Positions 22,201-36,214 of a stretch of DNA of 64,000 bases are shown here, in pieces (positions within the stretch are counted from its first letter, which is position 1; each line of letters opens with the position of its first letter). The notes beneath the pieces are model-generated. The model was not told the origin of the DNA, made no database searches, and saw nothing but the letters and a program-made list of their open reading frames with translations. Position numbers and translations under genes: made by a program. The stretch is from Cinclus cinclus (Eukaryota; Chordata; Aves; Passeriformes; Cinclidae), in contig NW_026912179.1 of the NCBI RefSeq assembly GCF_963662255.1, forward strand, positions 154,001 through 218,000, written 5' to 3'.

Positions 22201-23714
22201 GGGACGGGCCGTGTAGGGCTGAAAGGGGCCCTTTAGGACTGCTTGCGCCTGAAGTCCCCCCCCCCCCCCCCGTGCCGGCATGTTGCCACTGGGTGTGAGG
22301 GCCACCGTAGGGCTGCAGCCGGAAGCCAGTGTGTGTGTGTGTGTGTGTGTGTGTGTCTGGGAAATGCTAAGTGGGCCTGGCATTGCCAGTGGGAACGGCA
22401 TACAAAGCGTGCAGCTCAGTAAGGGACTGTGCGACGGAGGCAGAGACCACCGTGGGGCTGGCATAGTAGTACTGGACCTGGGATGGGGACTGTAGGGCTG
22501 GAGGTGAAATCATTCTGGGGTTGGGATACGCATGGTGGGGTGGACTTGGAGGCTCTAGGGCAGGGGCTGAAGCGTTGCAGAGCTGGAGCCAAGACGGGGA
22601 GGGTGCCCTTGGAAGCTGCAGAAGATTCTGCTGGCAGAGATGTGGCAAGCCGTGGCTGGAGCTGGAACAGAAGAGCTGGCAGTGAAATAAAGCTTGTGGG
22701 TTGACAAAGAGCTGAAATCACTGGGGCTGGGGAAAAGGGGACTCCGAAATGGCTGAGGCTGAAATCACTGGGGCTGGCATAGGAGCTGCAAGTGGCGCAG
22801 ACTATGCCGATGGGATACTGAGACTGTAGGGTTGGGGTGCCGAATTCACTGGAGGCCTGGGCTATTGAGGGTGGGGCTGGCTACTGCGTCTGAGCATGGG
22901 ACGGGCCGTGTAGGGCTGAAAGGGGCCCTTTAGGACTGCTTGCGCCTGAAGTTCCCCCCCCCCCCCCCCGTGCCGGCATGTTCCCACTGGGTGTGAGGGC
23001 CACCGTAGGGCTGCAGCCGGAAGCCAGTGTGTGTGTGTGTGTGTGTGTCTGGGAAATGCTAAGTGGGCCTGGCATTGCCAGTGGGAACGGCATACAAAGC
23101 GTGCAGCTCAGTAAGGGACTGTGCGACGGAGGCAGAGACCACCGTGGGGCTGGCATAGTAGTACTGGACCTGGGATGGGGACTGTAGGGCTGGAGGTGAA
23201 ATCATTCTGGGGTTGGGATACGCATGGTGGGGTGGACTTGGAGGCTCTAGGGCAGGGGCTGAAGCGTTGCAGAGCTGGAGCCAAGACGGGGAGGGTGCCC
23301 TTGGAAGCTGCAGAAGATTCTGCTGGCAGAGATGTGGCAAGCCGTGGCTGGAGCTGGAACAGAAGAGCTGGCAGTGAAATAAAGCTTGTGGGTTGACAAA
23401 GAGCTGAAATCACTGGGGCTGGGGAAAAGGGGACTCCGAGATGGCTGAGGCTGAAATCACTGGGGCTGGCATAGGAGCTGCAAGTGGCGCAGACTATGCC
23501 GATGGGACACTGAGACTGTAGGGTTGGGGTGCCGAATTCACTGGAGGCCTGGGCTATTGAGGGTGGGGCTGGCTACTGCGTCTGAGCATGGGACGGGCCG
23601 TGTAGGGCTGAAAGGGGCCCTTTAGGACTGCTTGCGCCTGAAGTCCCCCCCCCCCCCCCGTGCCGGCATGTTGCCACTGGGTGTGAGGGCCACCGTAGGG
23701 CTGCAGCCGGAAGC

Positions 23715-23747
<33 letters not shown>

Positions 23748-24412
23748 TGGGAAATGCTAAGTGGGCCTGGCATTGCCAGTGGGAACGGCATACAAAGCGT
23801 GCAGCTCAGTAAGGGACTGTGCGACGGAGGCAGAGACCACCGTGGGGCTGGCATAGTAGTACTGGACCTGGGATGGGGACTGTAGGGCTGGAGGTGAAAT
23901 CATTCTGGGGTTGGGATACGCATGGTGGGGTGGACTTGGAGGCTCTAGGGCAGGGGCTGAAGCGTTGCAGAGCTGGAGCCAAGACGGGGAGGGTGCCCTT
24001 GGAAGCTGCAGAAGATTCTGCTGGCAGAGATGTGGCAAGCCGTGGCTGGAGCTGGAACAGAAGAGCTGGCAGTGAAATAAAGCTTGTGGGTTGACAAAGA
24101 GCTGAAATCACTGGGGCTGGGGAAAAGGGGACTCCGAAATGGCTGAGGCTGAAATCACTGGGGCTGGCATAGGAGCTGCAAGTGGCGCAGACTATGCCGA
24201 TGGGACACTGAGACTGTAGGGTTGGGGTGCCGAATTCACTGGAGGCCTGGGCTATTGACGGTGGGGCTGGCTACTGCGTCTGAGCATGGGACGGGCCGTG
24301 TAGGGCTGAAAGGGGCCCTTTAGGACTGCTTGCGCCTGAAGTCCCCCCCCCCCCCCCGTGCCGGCATGTTGCCACTGGGTGTGAGGGCCACCGTAGGGCT
24401 GCAGCCGGAAGC

Positions 24413-24445
<33 letters not shown>

Positions 24446-25034
24446 TGGGAAATGCTAAGTGGGCCTGGCATTGCCAGTGGGAACGGCATACAAAGCGTGC
24501 AGCTCAGTAAGGGACTGTGCGACGGAGGCAGAGACCACCGTGGGGCTGGCATAGTAGTACTGGACCTGGGATGGGGACTGTAGGGCTGGAGGTGAAATCA
24601 TTCTGGGGTTGGGATACGCATGGTGGGGTGGACTTGGAGGCTCTAGGGCAGGGGCTGAAGCGTTGCAGAGCTGGAGCCAAGACGGGGAGGGTGCCCTTGG
24701 AAGCTGCAGAAGATTCTGCTGGCAGAGATGTGGCAAGCCGTGGCTGGAGCTGGAACAGAAGAGCTGGCAGTGAAATAAAGCTTGTGGGTTGACAAAGAGC
24801 TGAAATCACTGGGGCTGGGGAAAAGGGGACTCCGAGATGGCTGAGGCTGAAATCACTGGGGCTGGCATAGGAGCTGCAAGTGGCGCAGACTATGCCGATG
24901 GGACACTGAGACTGTAGGGTTGGGGTGCCGAATTCACTGGAGGCCTGGGCTATTGAGGGTGGGGCTGGCTACTGCGTCTGAGCATGGGACGGGCCGTGTA
25001 GGGCTGAAAGGGGCCCTTTAGGACTGCTTGCGCC
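19216..25034 (+). repeat. 0.69 kb repeat array, 8 copies plus 261 bp
   Basis: Copies start at 19216, 19915, 20604, 21300, 21989, 22686, 23378 and 24076, with the terminal part from 24774. Copies 1-2 and 3-4 are both a class B then class A pair, which indicates a duplicated dimer. Copy 6 has GAAGTT plus a private GTTCCCACTGG at 22980. ATTGACGG occurs after copy 7 near 24258. Confidence 0.95.
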
Positions 25035-25126
25035 ACTCTGGCAAGGTATTCCCAGCTGCATTGCTGCCCACCCCTGGAGCATGTCTCCATCGGGGGATGG
25101 TTGGAAGGCCAGCAGTGCTCAATTAC

Positions 25127-25602
25127 CTTTGCATCTGAGGTCAGCTTCAGGATCTTGTCATACTGTGGGGAAGCAGAGCATCATGGTAAACACCAGCTAA
25201 CACACTACCTGTGTTAATTCTAACAATTCTTACCCGAATATTAACACCAATAACACTTACTATGTATGTTATTTCACTAGTAGAGGCTGGTAGCGTTCTT
25301 AACATCGAGGAACATGAAGAACACGAGACTAATTAATGCTGTTGATTATGCCATTGTAGTGTTGAAACACTTGGCCTCCAGTGCAGTAGCCCCACACTTA
25401 CCTCGATAGCCTCCCCCAGCAGGTCCCGCAGCACCGGGGCGCAGATCAGCTCCGGCTTCACCGAGGACTGCGGAGGAGAAGGAGGGGGAGCAGCGGGCCC
25501 GCAGCAGGCGGCGGGCTGGCATGTCAGTATTTTGGCCAGAGCGCCGATCTCGGCCAGCACGCAGTCGGTGCAGTCCAAGTCCCCGCAGAAGGGGAACCGC
25601 TG
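25127..25602 (-). pseudogene. COMMD4: COMMD4 5' fragment, unit 4
   Basis: Exon 3 is at 25127-25162, exon 2 at 25402-25467 and exon 1 homology at 25528-25602. Its state is the same as in units 1 to 3. Confidence 0.87.
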
Positions 25603-26291
25603 CCGGGGAAGAGGTGCCCGGAACCCGCAGCGGACTCCGCACGCCCTCCCCGCTCCGCGGCCCCCTCGCTGCCGCCGACCCTCTCCTCACGAAGTCACCG
25701 CCCCTCCCTGGTCCGGGATACGAACGCAGAGCCCGACTTTGCCACCCGCAACCACTCCCGGGCAGCCCTTTTAGCCGGGACCTGGGCACGAGAGGTCGGA
25801 GAAGGGGAGGGGAGTATCGGGAGCGGGACCCAGCGCGACCGCGGACCCTTGGAGCAGCACTGGCTCCTTCCGGCTGAGCGCCCCGCGCTCCCATGAGCTG
25901 CAGCCGCGCAGCTTCCGGGCCCCGCCAATGCCGGCCCGCCTTTCTCCGCCCTGTCCAATCACAGCCGCCCTATCAATCCGGGCGTGGCCCTGGGCGATCG
26001 TTCGCCTGGTGCTCTGCTCCCGCCGCCGCTGCTTTGGGAGCCGGCGGAGCCTCGTCAGGTGATGCTGGGGCTTGGAAAGGGCGGGGAGAGTTCTGCCAAG
26101 TAAACGGGGAGACGGCGGGCAGCGGGCGGAATCGCGGGAGCGGGCCGTGAGGGGACTGCGGGGAGTCGCGGAACAGAGTGCGGCGGGAAGGGGCGGGCTG
26201 GGATTGGCGGAGCCGGCGCTGCCTCGGGATGTGATTGGCTGGGCTGGCCGGCTATTGCCTATAAATAGCGTGCGCTGGGGAGGCGGGCGTT
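25603..26291. promoter_or_regulatory. Bidirectional CpG-island promoter, unit 4
   Basis: Elements are conserved; TATAAATA is at 26260-26267. Confidence 0.78.
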
Positions 26292-26574
26292 AGTTGGGCG
26301 GCGCCGAGGAGGCGGAGGCGGCGGCGGAGGCGGCGGCGAGGGGCGGCGCGGCGGCGGCGAGGGGCGGCGCCGGCGAGGGGCGGCGCGGCGGCGGCGAGGG
26401 GCGGCGCGGCGGCGGCGAGGGGCGGCGCCGGCGAGGGGCGGCGCGGCGGCGGCGAGGGGCGGCGGCGAGGCGGCGAGGGGCGGCGCCGAGGCGGCGGGAG
26501 CTGCAGGTGCCCGACCTGAGGAGCGCCGCAGCGCCAGGACGGGACCCGCGCGGATGTCGCTGCGCGGAGCGCTG
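26291..26574 (+). other. Predicted plus-strand first exon, unit 4
   Basis: The minisatellite (26297-26498, about 202 bp) lacks three 21-bp periods relative to unit 1. The ATG at 26554 and donor at 26575 are unchanged, so only the leader length varies. Confidence 0.55.
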
Positions 26575-27518
26575 GTGAGCACGGACGCGGCTCCTGCGTC
26601 TGTGGGGGGGCGGCGGTGCCCAGTTCTTTACGCCGCGCCCTGCGCGGCTCTGGCGGCCGCTGGGGGGACCTGGAGCGTCTAAGGGCGAACAGCTGCTGCT
26701 AGTGGCGGCCGGGGAGCACCCGTTTTGTCGTTTTCTGCATTTAGACAACTGGGAAATGCTGGGAATAAAGCTGGGTTTTTTTCCATTTTTAAGTTTTATT
26801 TTGCTTTTCTTTGCAGTAATCACAGCTTCCTTTATTAAACTACTTCATTATTTTGCTCTTTTATTACAAACTTTTAGTAAGTTGTTATTACTACATATCT
26901 GATGTTAACTCAATAAGGGTTGTAGGGCTCGGGCTGAAACATGGGCTGCCTGGGGGAAGTGAGGGAGGGGGCCTTTGCGAGAGGGTTGGGAGGTCAAGAG
27001 CGGGGGGGAAGGTACATGTTGGGCATCAGGCCTCAAGTCTCCCCAGAGATGGGATCCCTTCAGGATGGGTGGGACAACTCCAAGAGATGCTGTAGTGATC
27101 ACAGTAATTGATTTCTGGCCTTATCAACAGCCCCGGGCTGCAGTGAGAAGCAGCAGCGGCTTTTAGCTGCTGGCAGCGAGAAGCTGAGGAGCTGGAGCTG
27201 AGCAAGCAGAACTGCAGGAGACAGAAATATGGTAGGATTTGAGGACAAGCGTCTTTGGGGCTGGGATAGGGAATATGGAGCCAAGATGTCAAGTGTGTGA
27301 GTGGCGATGAAATCATTAAGGGATGGGAGAGGGAGTCTAGAACTGTTAGTGGAGTTAGGATTATCAGATTGGGGCTGGAATATGGGTTCAGGAGGTGAGC
27401 TGAAACTATACAGACATGTAGCTGAAGCAAATACCCTGTCCTGCAAAACAGTAAGAGCATGATGAAGCATAGCTGGGACTACGTGGATCCAGAACTGAAA
27501 CAGAAGATGTGGCAGTAC
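26575..27518 (+). other. Intron-like tract, candidate exon, relic repeat (unit 4)
   Basis: A strong acceptor ends at 26816 and the candidate exon is at 27131-27231. No unit-specific change was noticed. Confidence 0.45.
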
Positions 27519-29244
27519 AATAAAGCTTGTGGGTTGACAAAGAGCTGAAATCACTGGGGCTGGGGAAAAGGGGACTCCGAAATGGCTGAGGCTGAAATCA
27601 CTGGGGCTGGCATAGGAGCTGCAAGTGGCGCAGACTATGCCGATGGGACACTGAGACTGTAGGGTTGGGGTGCCGAATTCACTGGAGGCCTGGGCTATTG
27701 AGGGTGGGGCTGGCTACTGCGTCTGAGCATGGGACGGGCCGTGTAGGGCTGAAAGGGGCCCTTTAGGACTGCTTGCGCCTGAAGTCCCCCCCCCCCCCCC
27801 CCCCCCCGTGCCGGCATGTTGCCACTGGGTGTGAGGGCCACCGTAGGGCTGCAGCCGGAAGCCAGTGTGTGTGTGTGTGTGTGTGTGTCTGGGAAATGCT
27901 AAGTGGGCCTGGCATTGCCAGTGGGAACGGCATACAAAGCGTGCAGCTCAGTAAGGGACTGTGCGACGGAGGCAGAGACCACCGTGGGGCTGGCATAGTA
28001 GTACTGGACCTGGGATGGGGACTGTAGGGCTGGAGGTGAAATCATTCTGGGGTTGGGATACGCATGGTGGGGTGGACTTGGAGGCTCTAGGGCAGGGGCT
28101 GAAGCGTTGCAGAGCTGGAGCCAAGACAGGGAGGGTGCCCTTGGAAGCTGCAGAAGATTCTGCTGGCAGAGATGTGGCAAGCCGTGGCTGGAGCTGGAAC
28201 AGAAGAGCTGGCAGTGAAATAAAGCTTGTGGGTTGACAAAGAGCTGAAATCACTGGGGCTGGGGAAAAGGGGACTCCGAAATGGCTGAGGCTGAAATCAC
28301 TGGGGCTGGCATAGGAGCTGCAAGTGGCGCAGACTATGCCGATGGGACACTGAGACTGTAGGGTTGGGGTGCCGAATTCACTGGAGGCCTGGGCTATTGA
28401 GGGTGGGGCTGGCTACTGCGTCTGAGCATGGGACGGGCCGTGTAGGGCTGAAAGGGGCCCTTTAGGACTGCTTGCGCCTGAAGTCCCCCCCCCCCCGTGC
28501 CGGCATGTTGCCACTGGGTGTGAGGGCCACCGTAGGGCTGCAGCCGGAAGCCTGTGTGTGTGTGTGTGTGTGTGTGTGTCTGGGAAATGCTAAGTGGGCC
28601 TGGCATTGCTAGTGGGAACGGCATACAAAGCGTGCAGCTCAGTAAGGGACTGTGCGACGGAGGCAGAGACCACCGTGGGGCTGGCATAGTAGTACTGGAC
28701 CTGGGATGGGGACTGTAGGGCTGGAGGTGAAATCATTCTGGGGTTGGGATACGCATGGTGGGGTGGACTTGGAGGCTCTAGGGCAGGGGCTGAAGCATTG
28801 CAGAGCTGGAGCCAAGACGGGGAGGGTGCCCTTGGAAGCTGCAGAAGATTCTGCTGGCAGAGATGTGGCAAGCCGTGGCTGGAGCTGGAACAGAAGAGCT
28901 GGCAGTGAAATAAAGCTTGTGGGTTGACAAAGAGCTGAAATCACTGGGGCTGGGGAAAAGGGGACTCCGAAATGGCTGAGGCTGAAATCACTGGGGCTGG
29001 CATAGGAGCTGCAAGTGGCGCAGACTATGCCGATGGGATACTGAGACTGTAGGGTTGGGGTGCCGAATTCACTGGAGGCCTGGGCTATTGAGGGTGGGGC
29101 TGGCTACTGCGTCTGAGCATGGGACGGGCCGTGTAGGGCTGAAAGGGGCCCTTTAGGACTGCTTGCGCCTGAAGTCCCCCCCCCCCCCCGTGCCGGCATG
29201 TTGCCACTGGGTGTGAGGGCCACCGTAGGGCTGCAGCCGGAAGC

Positions 29245-29277
<33 letters not shown>

Positions 29278-32200
29278 TGGGAAATGCTAAGTGGGCCTGG
29301 CATTGCCAGTGGGAACGGCATACAAAGCGTGCAGCTCAGTAAGGGACTGTGCGACGGAGGCAGAGACCACCGTGGGGCTGGCATAGTAGTACTGGACCTG
29401 GGATGGGGACTGTAGGGCTGGAGGTGAAATCATTCTGGGGTTGGGATACGCATGGTGGGGTGGACTTGGAGGCTCTAGGGCAGGGGCTGAAGCGTTGCAG
29501 AGCTGGAGCCAAGACAGGGAGGGTGCCCTTGGAAGCTGCAGAAGATTCTGCTGGCAGAGATGTGGCAAGCCGTGGCTGGAGCTGGAACAGAAGAGCTGGC
29601 AGTGAAATAAAGCTTGTGGGTTGACAAAGAGCTGAAATCACTGGGGCTGGGGAAAAGGGGACTCCGAAATGGCTGAGGCTGAAATCACTGGGGCTGGCAT
29701 AGGAGCTGCAAGTGGCGCAGACTATGCCGATGGGACACTGAGACTGTAGGGTTGGGGTGCCGAATTCACTGGAGGCCTGGGCTATTGAGGGTGGGGCTGG
29801 CTACTGCGTCTGAGCATGGGACGGGCCGTGTAGGGCTGAAAGGGGCCCTTTAGGACTGCTTGCGCCTGAAGTCCCCCCCCCCCCGTGCCGGCATGTTGCC
29901 ACTGGGTGTGAGGGCCACCGTAGGGCTGCAGCCGGAAGCCTGTGTGTGTGTGTGTGTGTGTGTGTCTGGGAAATGCTAAGTGGGCCTGGCATTGCTAGTG
30001 GGAACGGCATACAAAGCGTGCAGCTCAGTAAGGGACTGTGCGACGGAGGCAGAGACCACCGTGGGGCTGGCATAGTAGTACTGGACCTGGGATGGGGACT
30101 GTAGGGCTGGAGGTGAAATCATTCTGGGGTTGGGATACGCATGGTGGGGTGGACTTGGAGGCTCTAGGGCAGGGGCTGAAGCATTGCAGAGCTGGAGCCA
30201 AGACGGGGAGGGTGCCCTTGGAAGCTGCAGAAGATTCTGCTGGCAGAGATGTGGCAAGCCGTGGCTGGAGCTGGAACAGAAGAGCTGGCAGTGAAATAAA
30301 GCTTGTGGGTTGACAAAGAGCTGAAATCACTGGGGCTGGGGAAAAGGGGACTCCGAAATGGCTGAGGCTGAAATCACTGGGGCTGGCATAGGAGCTGCAA
30401 GTGGCGCAGACTATGCCGATGGGATACTGAGACTGTAGGGTTGGGGTGCCGAATTCACTGGAGGCCTGGGCTATTGAGGGTGGGGCTGGCTACTGCGTCT
30501 GAGCATGGGACGGGCCGTGTAGGGCTGAAAGGGGCCCTTTAGGACTGCTTGCGCCTGAAGTCCCCCCCCCCCCCCGTGCCGGCATGTTGCCACTGGGTGT
30601 GAGGGCCACCGTAGGGCTGCAGCCGGAAGCCAGTGTGTGTGTGTGTGTGTGTGTGTGTGTCTGGGAAATGCTAAGTGGGCCTGGCATTGCCAGTGGGAAC
30701 GGCATACAAAGCGTGCAGCTCAGTAAGGGACTGTGCGACGGAGGCAGAGACCACCGTGGGGCTGGCATAGTAGTACTGGACCTGGGATGGGGACTGTAGG
30801 GCTGGAGGTGAAATCATTCTGGGGTTGGGATACGCATGGTGGGGTGGACTTGGAGGCTCTAGGGCAGGGGCTGAAGCGTTGCAGAGCTGGAGCCAAGACG
30901 GGGAGGGTGCCCTTGGAAGCTGCAGAAGATTCTGCTGGCAGAGATGTGGCAAGCCGTGGCTGGAGCTGGAACAGAAGAGCTGGCAGTGAAATAAAGCTTG
31001 TGGGTTGACAAAGAGCTGAAATCACTGGGGCTGGGGAAAAGGGGACTCCGAAATGGCTGAGGCTGAAATCACTGGGGCTGGCATAGGAGCTGCAAGTGGC
31101 GCAGACTATGCCGATGGGATACTGAGACTGTAGGGTTGGGGTGCCGAATTCACTGGAGGCCTGGGCTATTGAGGGTGGGGCTGGCTACTGCGTCTGAGCA
31201 TGGGACGGGCCGTGTAGGGCTGAAAGGGGCCCTTTAGGACTGCTTGCGCCTGAAGTCCCCCCCCCCCCCCCCCCCGTGCCGGCATGTTGCCACTGGGTGT
31301 GAGGGCCACCGTAGGGCTGCAGCCGGAAGCCAGTGTGTGTGTGTGTGTGTGTGTCTGGGAAATGCTAAGTGGGCCTGGCATTGCCAGTGGGAACGGCATA
31401 CAAAGCGTGCAGCTCAGTAAGGGACTGTGCGACGGAGGCAGAGACCACTGTGGGGCTGGCATAGTAGTACTGGACCTGGGATGGGGACTGTAGGGCTGGA
31501 GGTGAAATCATTCTGGGGTTGGGATACGCATGGTGGGGTGGACTTGGAGGCTCTAGGGCAGGGGCTGAAGCGTTGCAGAGCTGGAGCCAAGACGGGGAGG
31601 GTGCCCTTGGAAGCTGCAGAAGATTCTGCTGGCAGAGATGTGGCAAGCCGTGGCTGGAGCTGGAACAGAAGAGCTGGCAGTGAAATAAAGCTTGTGGGTT
31701 GACAAAGAGCTGAAATCACTGGGGCTGGGGAAAAGGGGACTCCGAAATGGCTGAGGCTGAAATCACTGGGGCTGGCATAGGAGCTGCAAGTGGCGCAGAC
31801 TATGCCGATGGGATACTGAGACTGTAGGGTTGGGGTGCCGAATTCACTGGAGGCCTGGGCTATTGAGGGTGGGGCTGGCTACTGCGTCTGAGCATGGGAC
31901 GGGCCGTGTAGGGCTGAAAGGGGCCCTTTAGGACTGCTTGCGCCTGAAGTCCCCCCCCCCCCCGTGCCGGCATGTTGCCACTGGGTGTGAGGGCCACCGT
32001 AGGGCTGCAGCCGGAAGCCAGTGTGTGTGTGTGTGTGTGTGTGTGTCTGGGAAATGCTAAGTGGGCCTGGCATTGCCAGTGGGAACGGCATACAAAGCGT
32101 GCAGCTCAGTAAGGGACTGTGCGACGGAGGCAGAGACCACCGTGGGGCTGGCATAGTAGTACTGGACCTGGGATGGGGACTGTAGGGCTGGAGGTGAAAT

Positions 32201-32711
32201 CATTCTGGGGTTGGGATACGCATGGTGGGGTGGACTTGGAGGCTCTAGGGCAGGGGCTGAAGCGTTGCAGAGCTGGAGCCAAGACGGGGAGGGTGCCCTT
32301 GGAAGCTGCAGAAGATTCTGCTGGCAGAGATGTGGCAAGCCGTGGCTGGAGCTGGAACAGAAGAGCTGGCAGTGAAATAAAGCTTGTGGGTTGACAAAGA
32401 GCTGAAATCACTGGGGCTGGGGAAAAGGGGACTCCGAAATGGCTGAGGCTGAAATCACTGGGGCTGGCATAGGAGCTGCAAGTGGCGCAGACTATGCCGA
32501 TGGGATACTGAGACTGTAGGGTTGGGGTGCCGAATTCACTGGAGGCCTGGGCTATTGAGGGTGGGGCTGGCTACTGCGTCTGAGCATGGGACGGGCCGTG
32601 TAGGGCTGAAAGGGGCCCTTTAGGACTGCTTGCGCCTGAAGTCCCCCCCCCCCCCCGTGCCGGCATGTTGCCACTGGGTGTGAGGGCCACCGTAGGGCTG
32701 CAGCCGGAAGC

Positions 32712-32744
<33 letters not shown>

Positions 32745-34101
32745 TGGGAAATGCTAAGTGGGCCTGGCATTGCCAGTGGGAACGGCATACAAAGCGTGCA
32801 GCTCAGTAAGGGACTGTGCGACGGAGGCAGAGACCACCGTGGGGCTGGCATAGTAGTACTGGACCTGGGATGGGGACTGTAGGGCTGGAGGTGAAATCAT
32901 TCTGGGGTTGGGATACGCATGGTGGGGTGGACTTGGAGGCTCTAGGGCAGGGGCTGAAGCGTTGCAGAGCTGGAGCCAAGACGGGGAGGGTGCCCTTGGA
33001 AGCTGCAGAAGATTCTGCTGGCAGAGATGTGGCAAGCCGTGGCTGGAGCTGGAACAGAAGAGCTGGCAGTGAAATAAAGCTTGTGGGTTGACAAAGAGCT
33101 GAAATCACTGGGGCTGGGGAAAAGGGGACTCCGAAATGGCTGAGGCTGAAATCACTGGGGCTGGCATAGGAGCTGCAAGTGGCGCAGACTATGCCGATGG
33201 GATACTGAGACTGTAGGGTTGGGGTGCCGAATTCACTGGAGGCCTGGGCTATTGAGGGTGGGGCTGGCTACTGCGTCTGAGCATGGGACGGGCCGTGTAG
33301 GGCTGAAAGGGGCCCTTTAGGACTGCTTGCGCCTGAAGTTCCCCCCCCCCCCCCCCGTGCCGGCATGTTGCCACTGGGTGTGAGGGCCACCGTAGGGCTG
33401 CAGCCGGAAGCCAGTGTGTGTGTGTGTGTGTGTGTCTGGGAAATGCTAAGTGGGCCTGGCATTGCCAGTGGGAACGGCATACAAAGCGTGCAGCTCAGTA
33501 AGGGACTGTGCGACGGAGGCAGAGACCACCGTGGGGCTGGCATAGTAGTACTGGACCTGGGATGGGGACTGTAGGGCTGGAGGTGAAATCATTCTGGGGT
33601 TGGGATACGCATGGTGGGGTGGACTTGGAGGCTCTAGGGCAGGGGCTGAAGCGTTGCAGAGCTGGAGCCAAGACGGGGAGGGTGCCCTTGGAAGCTGCAG
33701 AAGATTCTGCTGGCAGAGATGTGGCAAGCCGTGGCTGGAGCTGGAACAGAAGAGCTGGCAGTGAAATAAAGCTTGTGGGTTGACAAAGAGCTGAAATCAC
33801 TGGGGCTGGGGAAAAGGGGACTCCGAGATGGCTGAGGCTGAAATCACTGGGGCTGGCATAGGAGCTGCAAGTGGCGCAGACTATGCCGATGGGACACTGA
33901 GACTGTAGGGTTGGGGTGCCGAATTCACTGGAGGCCTGGGCTATTGAGGGTGGGGCTGGCTACTGCGTCTGAGCATGGGACGGGCCGTGTAGGGCTGAAA
34001 GGGGCCCTTTAGGACTGCTTGCGCCTGAAGTCCCCCCCCCCCCCCCGTGCCGGCATGTTGCCACTGGGTGTGAGGGCCACCGTAGGGCTGCAGCCGGAAG
34101 C

Positions 34102-34136
<35 letters not shown>

Positions 34137-34802
34137 TGGGAAATGCTAAGTGGGCCTGGCATTGCCAGTGGGAACGGCATACAAAGCGTGCAGCTCAGTA
34201 AGGGACTGTGCGACGGAGGCAGAGACCACCGTGGGGCTGGCATACTAGTACTGGACCTGGGATGGGGACTGTAGGGCTGGAGGTGAAATCATTCTGGGGT
34301 TGGGATACGCATGGTGGGGTGGACTTGGAGGCTCTAGGGCAGGGGCTGAAGCGTTGCAGAGCTGGAGCCAAGACGGGGAGGGTGCCCTTGGAAGCTGCAG
34401 AAGATTCTGCTGGCAGAGATGTGGCAAGCCGTGGCTGGAGCTGGAACAGAAGAGCTGGCAGTGAAATAAAGCTTGTGGGTTGACAAAGAGCTGAAATCAC
34501 TGGGGCTGGGGAAAAGGGGACTCCGAGATGGCTGAGGCTGAAATCACTGGGGCTGGCATAGGAGCTGCAAGTGGCGCAGACTATGCCGATGGGACACTGA
34601 GACTGTAGGGTTGGGGTGCCGAATTCACTGGAGGCCTGGGCTATTGAGGGTGGGGCTGGCTACTGCGTCTGAGCATGGGACGGGCCGTGTAGGGCTGAAA
34701 GGGGCCCTTTAGGACTGCTTGCGCCTGAAGTCCCCCCCCCCCCCCCCGTGCCGGCATGTTGCCACTGGGTGTGAGGGCCACCGTAGGGCTGCAGCCGGAA
34801 GC

Positions 34803-34835
<33 letters not shown>

Positions 34836-35500
34836 TGGGAAATGCTAAGTGGGCCTGGCATTGCCAGTGGGAACGGCATACAAAGCGTGCAGCTCAGTAA
34901 GGGACTGTGCGACGGAGGCAGAGACCACCGTGGGGCTGGCATAGTAGTACTGGACCTGGGATGGGGACTGTAGGGCTGGAGGTGAAATCATTCTGGGGTT
35001 GGGATACGCATGGTGGGGTGGACTTGGAGGCTCTAGGGCAGGGGCTGAAGCGTTGCAGAGCTGGAGCCAAGACGGGGAGGGTGCCCTTGGAAGCTGCAGA
35101 AGATTCTGCTGGCAGAGATGTGGCAAGCCGTGGCTGGAGCTGGAACAGAAGAGCTGGCAGTGAAATAAAGCTTGTGGGTTGACAAAGAGCTGAAATCACT
35201 GGGGCTGGGGAAAAGGGGACTCCGAAATGGCTGAGGCTGAAATCACTGGGGCTGGCATAGGAGCTGCAAGTGGCGCAGACTATGCCGATGGGACACTGAG
35301 ACTGTAGGGTTGGGGTGCCGAATTCACTGGAGGCCTGGGCTATTGACGGTGGGGCTGGCTACTGCGTCTGAGCATGGGACGGGCCGTGTAGGGCTGAAAG
35401 GGGCCCTTTAGGACTGCTTGCGCCTGAAGTCCCCCCCCCCCCCCCGTGCCGGCATGTTGCCACTGGGTGTGAGGGCCACCGTAGGGCTGCAGCCGGAAGC

Positions 35501-35533
<33 letters not shown>

Positions 35534-36122
35534 TGGGAAATGCTAAGTGGGCCTGGCATTGCCAGTGGGAACGGCATACAAAGCGTGCAGCTCAGTAAGG
35601 GACTGTGCGACGGAGGCAGAGACCACCGTGGGGCTGGCATAGTAGTACTGGACCTGGGATGGGGACTGTAGGGCTGGAGGTGAAATCATTCTGGGGTTGG
35701 GATACGCATGGTGGGGTGGACTTGGAGGCTCTAGGGCAGGGGCTGAAGCGTTGCAGAGCTGGAGCCAAGACGGGGAGGGTGCCCTTGGAAGCTGCAGAAG
35801 ATTCTGCTGGCAGAGATGTGGCAAGCCGTGGCTGGAGCTGGAACAGAAGAGCTGGCAGTGAAATAAAGCTTGTGGGTTGACAAAGAGCTGAAATCACTGG
35901 GGCTGGGGAAAAGGGGACTCCGAAATGGCTGAGGCTGAAATCACTGGGGCTGGCATAGGAGCTGCAAGTGGCGCAGACTATGCCGATGGGACACTGAGAC
36001 TGTAGGGTTGGGGTGCCGAATTCACTGGAGGCCTGGGCTATTGACGGTGGGGCTGGCTACTGCGTCTGAGCATGGGACGGGCCGTGTAGGGCTGAAAGGG
36101 GCCCTTTAGGACTGCTTGCGCC
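27519..36122 (+). repeat. 0.69 kb repeat array, 12 copies plus 261 bp
   Basis: Copies start at 27519, 28218, 28909, 29606, 30295, 30990, 31684, 32376, 33073, 33765, 34465 and 35164, with the terminal part from 35862. Copies 1-4 are the doubled class B/class A dimer seen in unit 3. Copy 6 has ACCACTGTGG, copy 9 has GAAGTT and copy 10 has CATACTAGTAC (an SpeI site). ATTGACGG follows copies 11 and 12. Confidence 0.95.
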
Positions 36123-36214
36123 ACTCTGGCAAGGTATTCCCAGCTGCATTGCTGCCCACCCCTGGAGCATGTCTCCATCGGGGGATGGTTGGAAGGCCAG
36201 CAGTGCTCAATTAC

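Larger units (their letters stand above)
16690..25034 (+). repeat. Macrosatellite unit 3
   Basis: 8345 bp with 8 array repeats. Its core differs from units 1 and 2 by loss of one 21-bp minisatellite period and a CpG-to-CpA change in the minisatellite (GCGCCAGCG near 18048). Confidence 0.96.
25035..36122 (+). repeat. Macrosatellite unit 4
   Basis: 11088 bp with 12 array repeats. Its core has the shortest minisatellite of the seven units. Confidence 0.96.
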
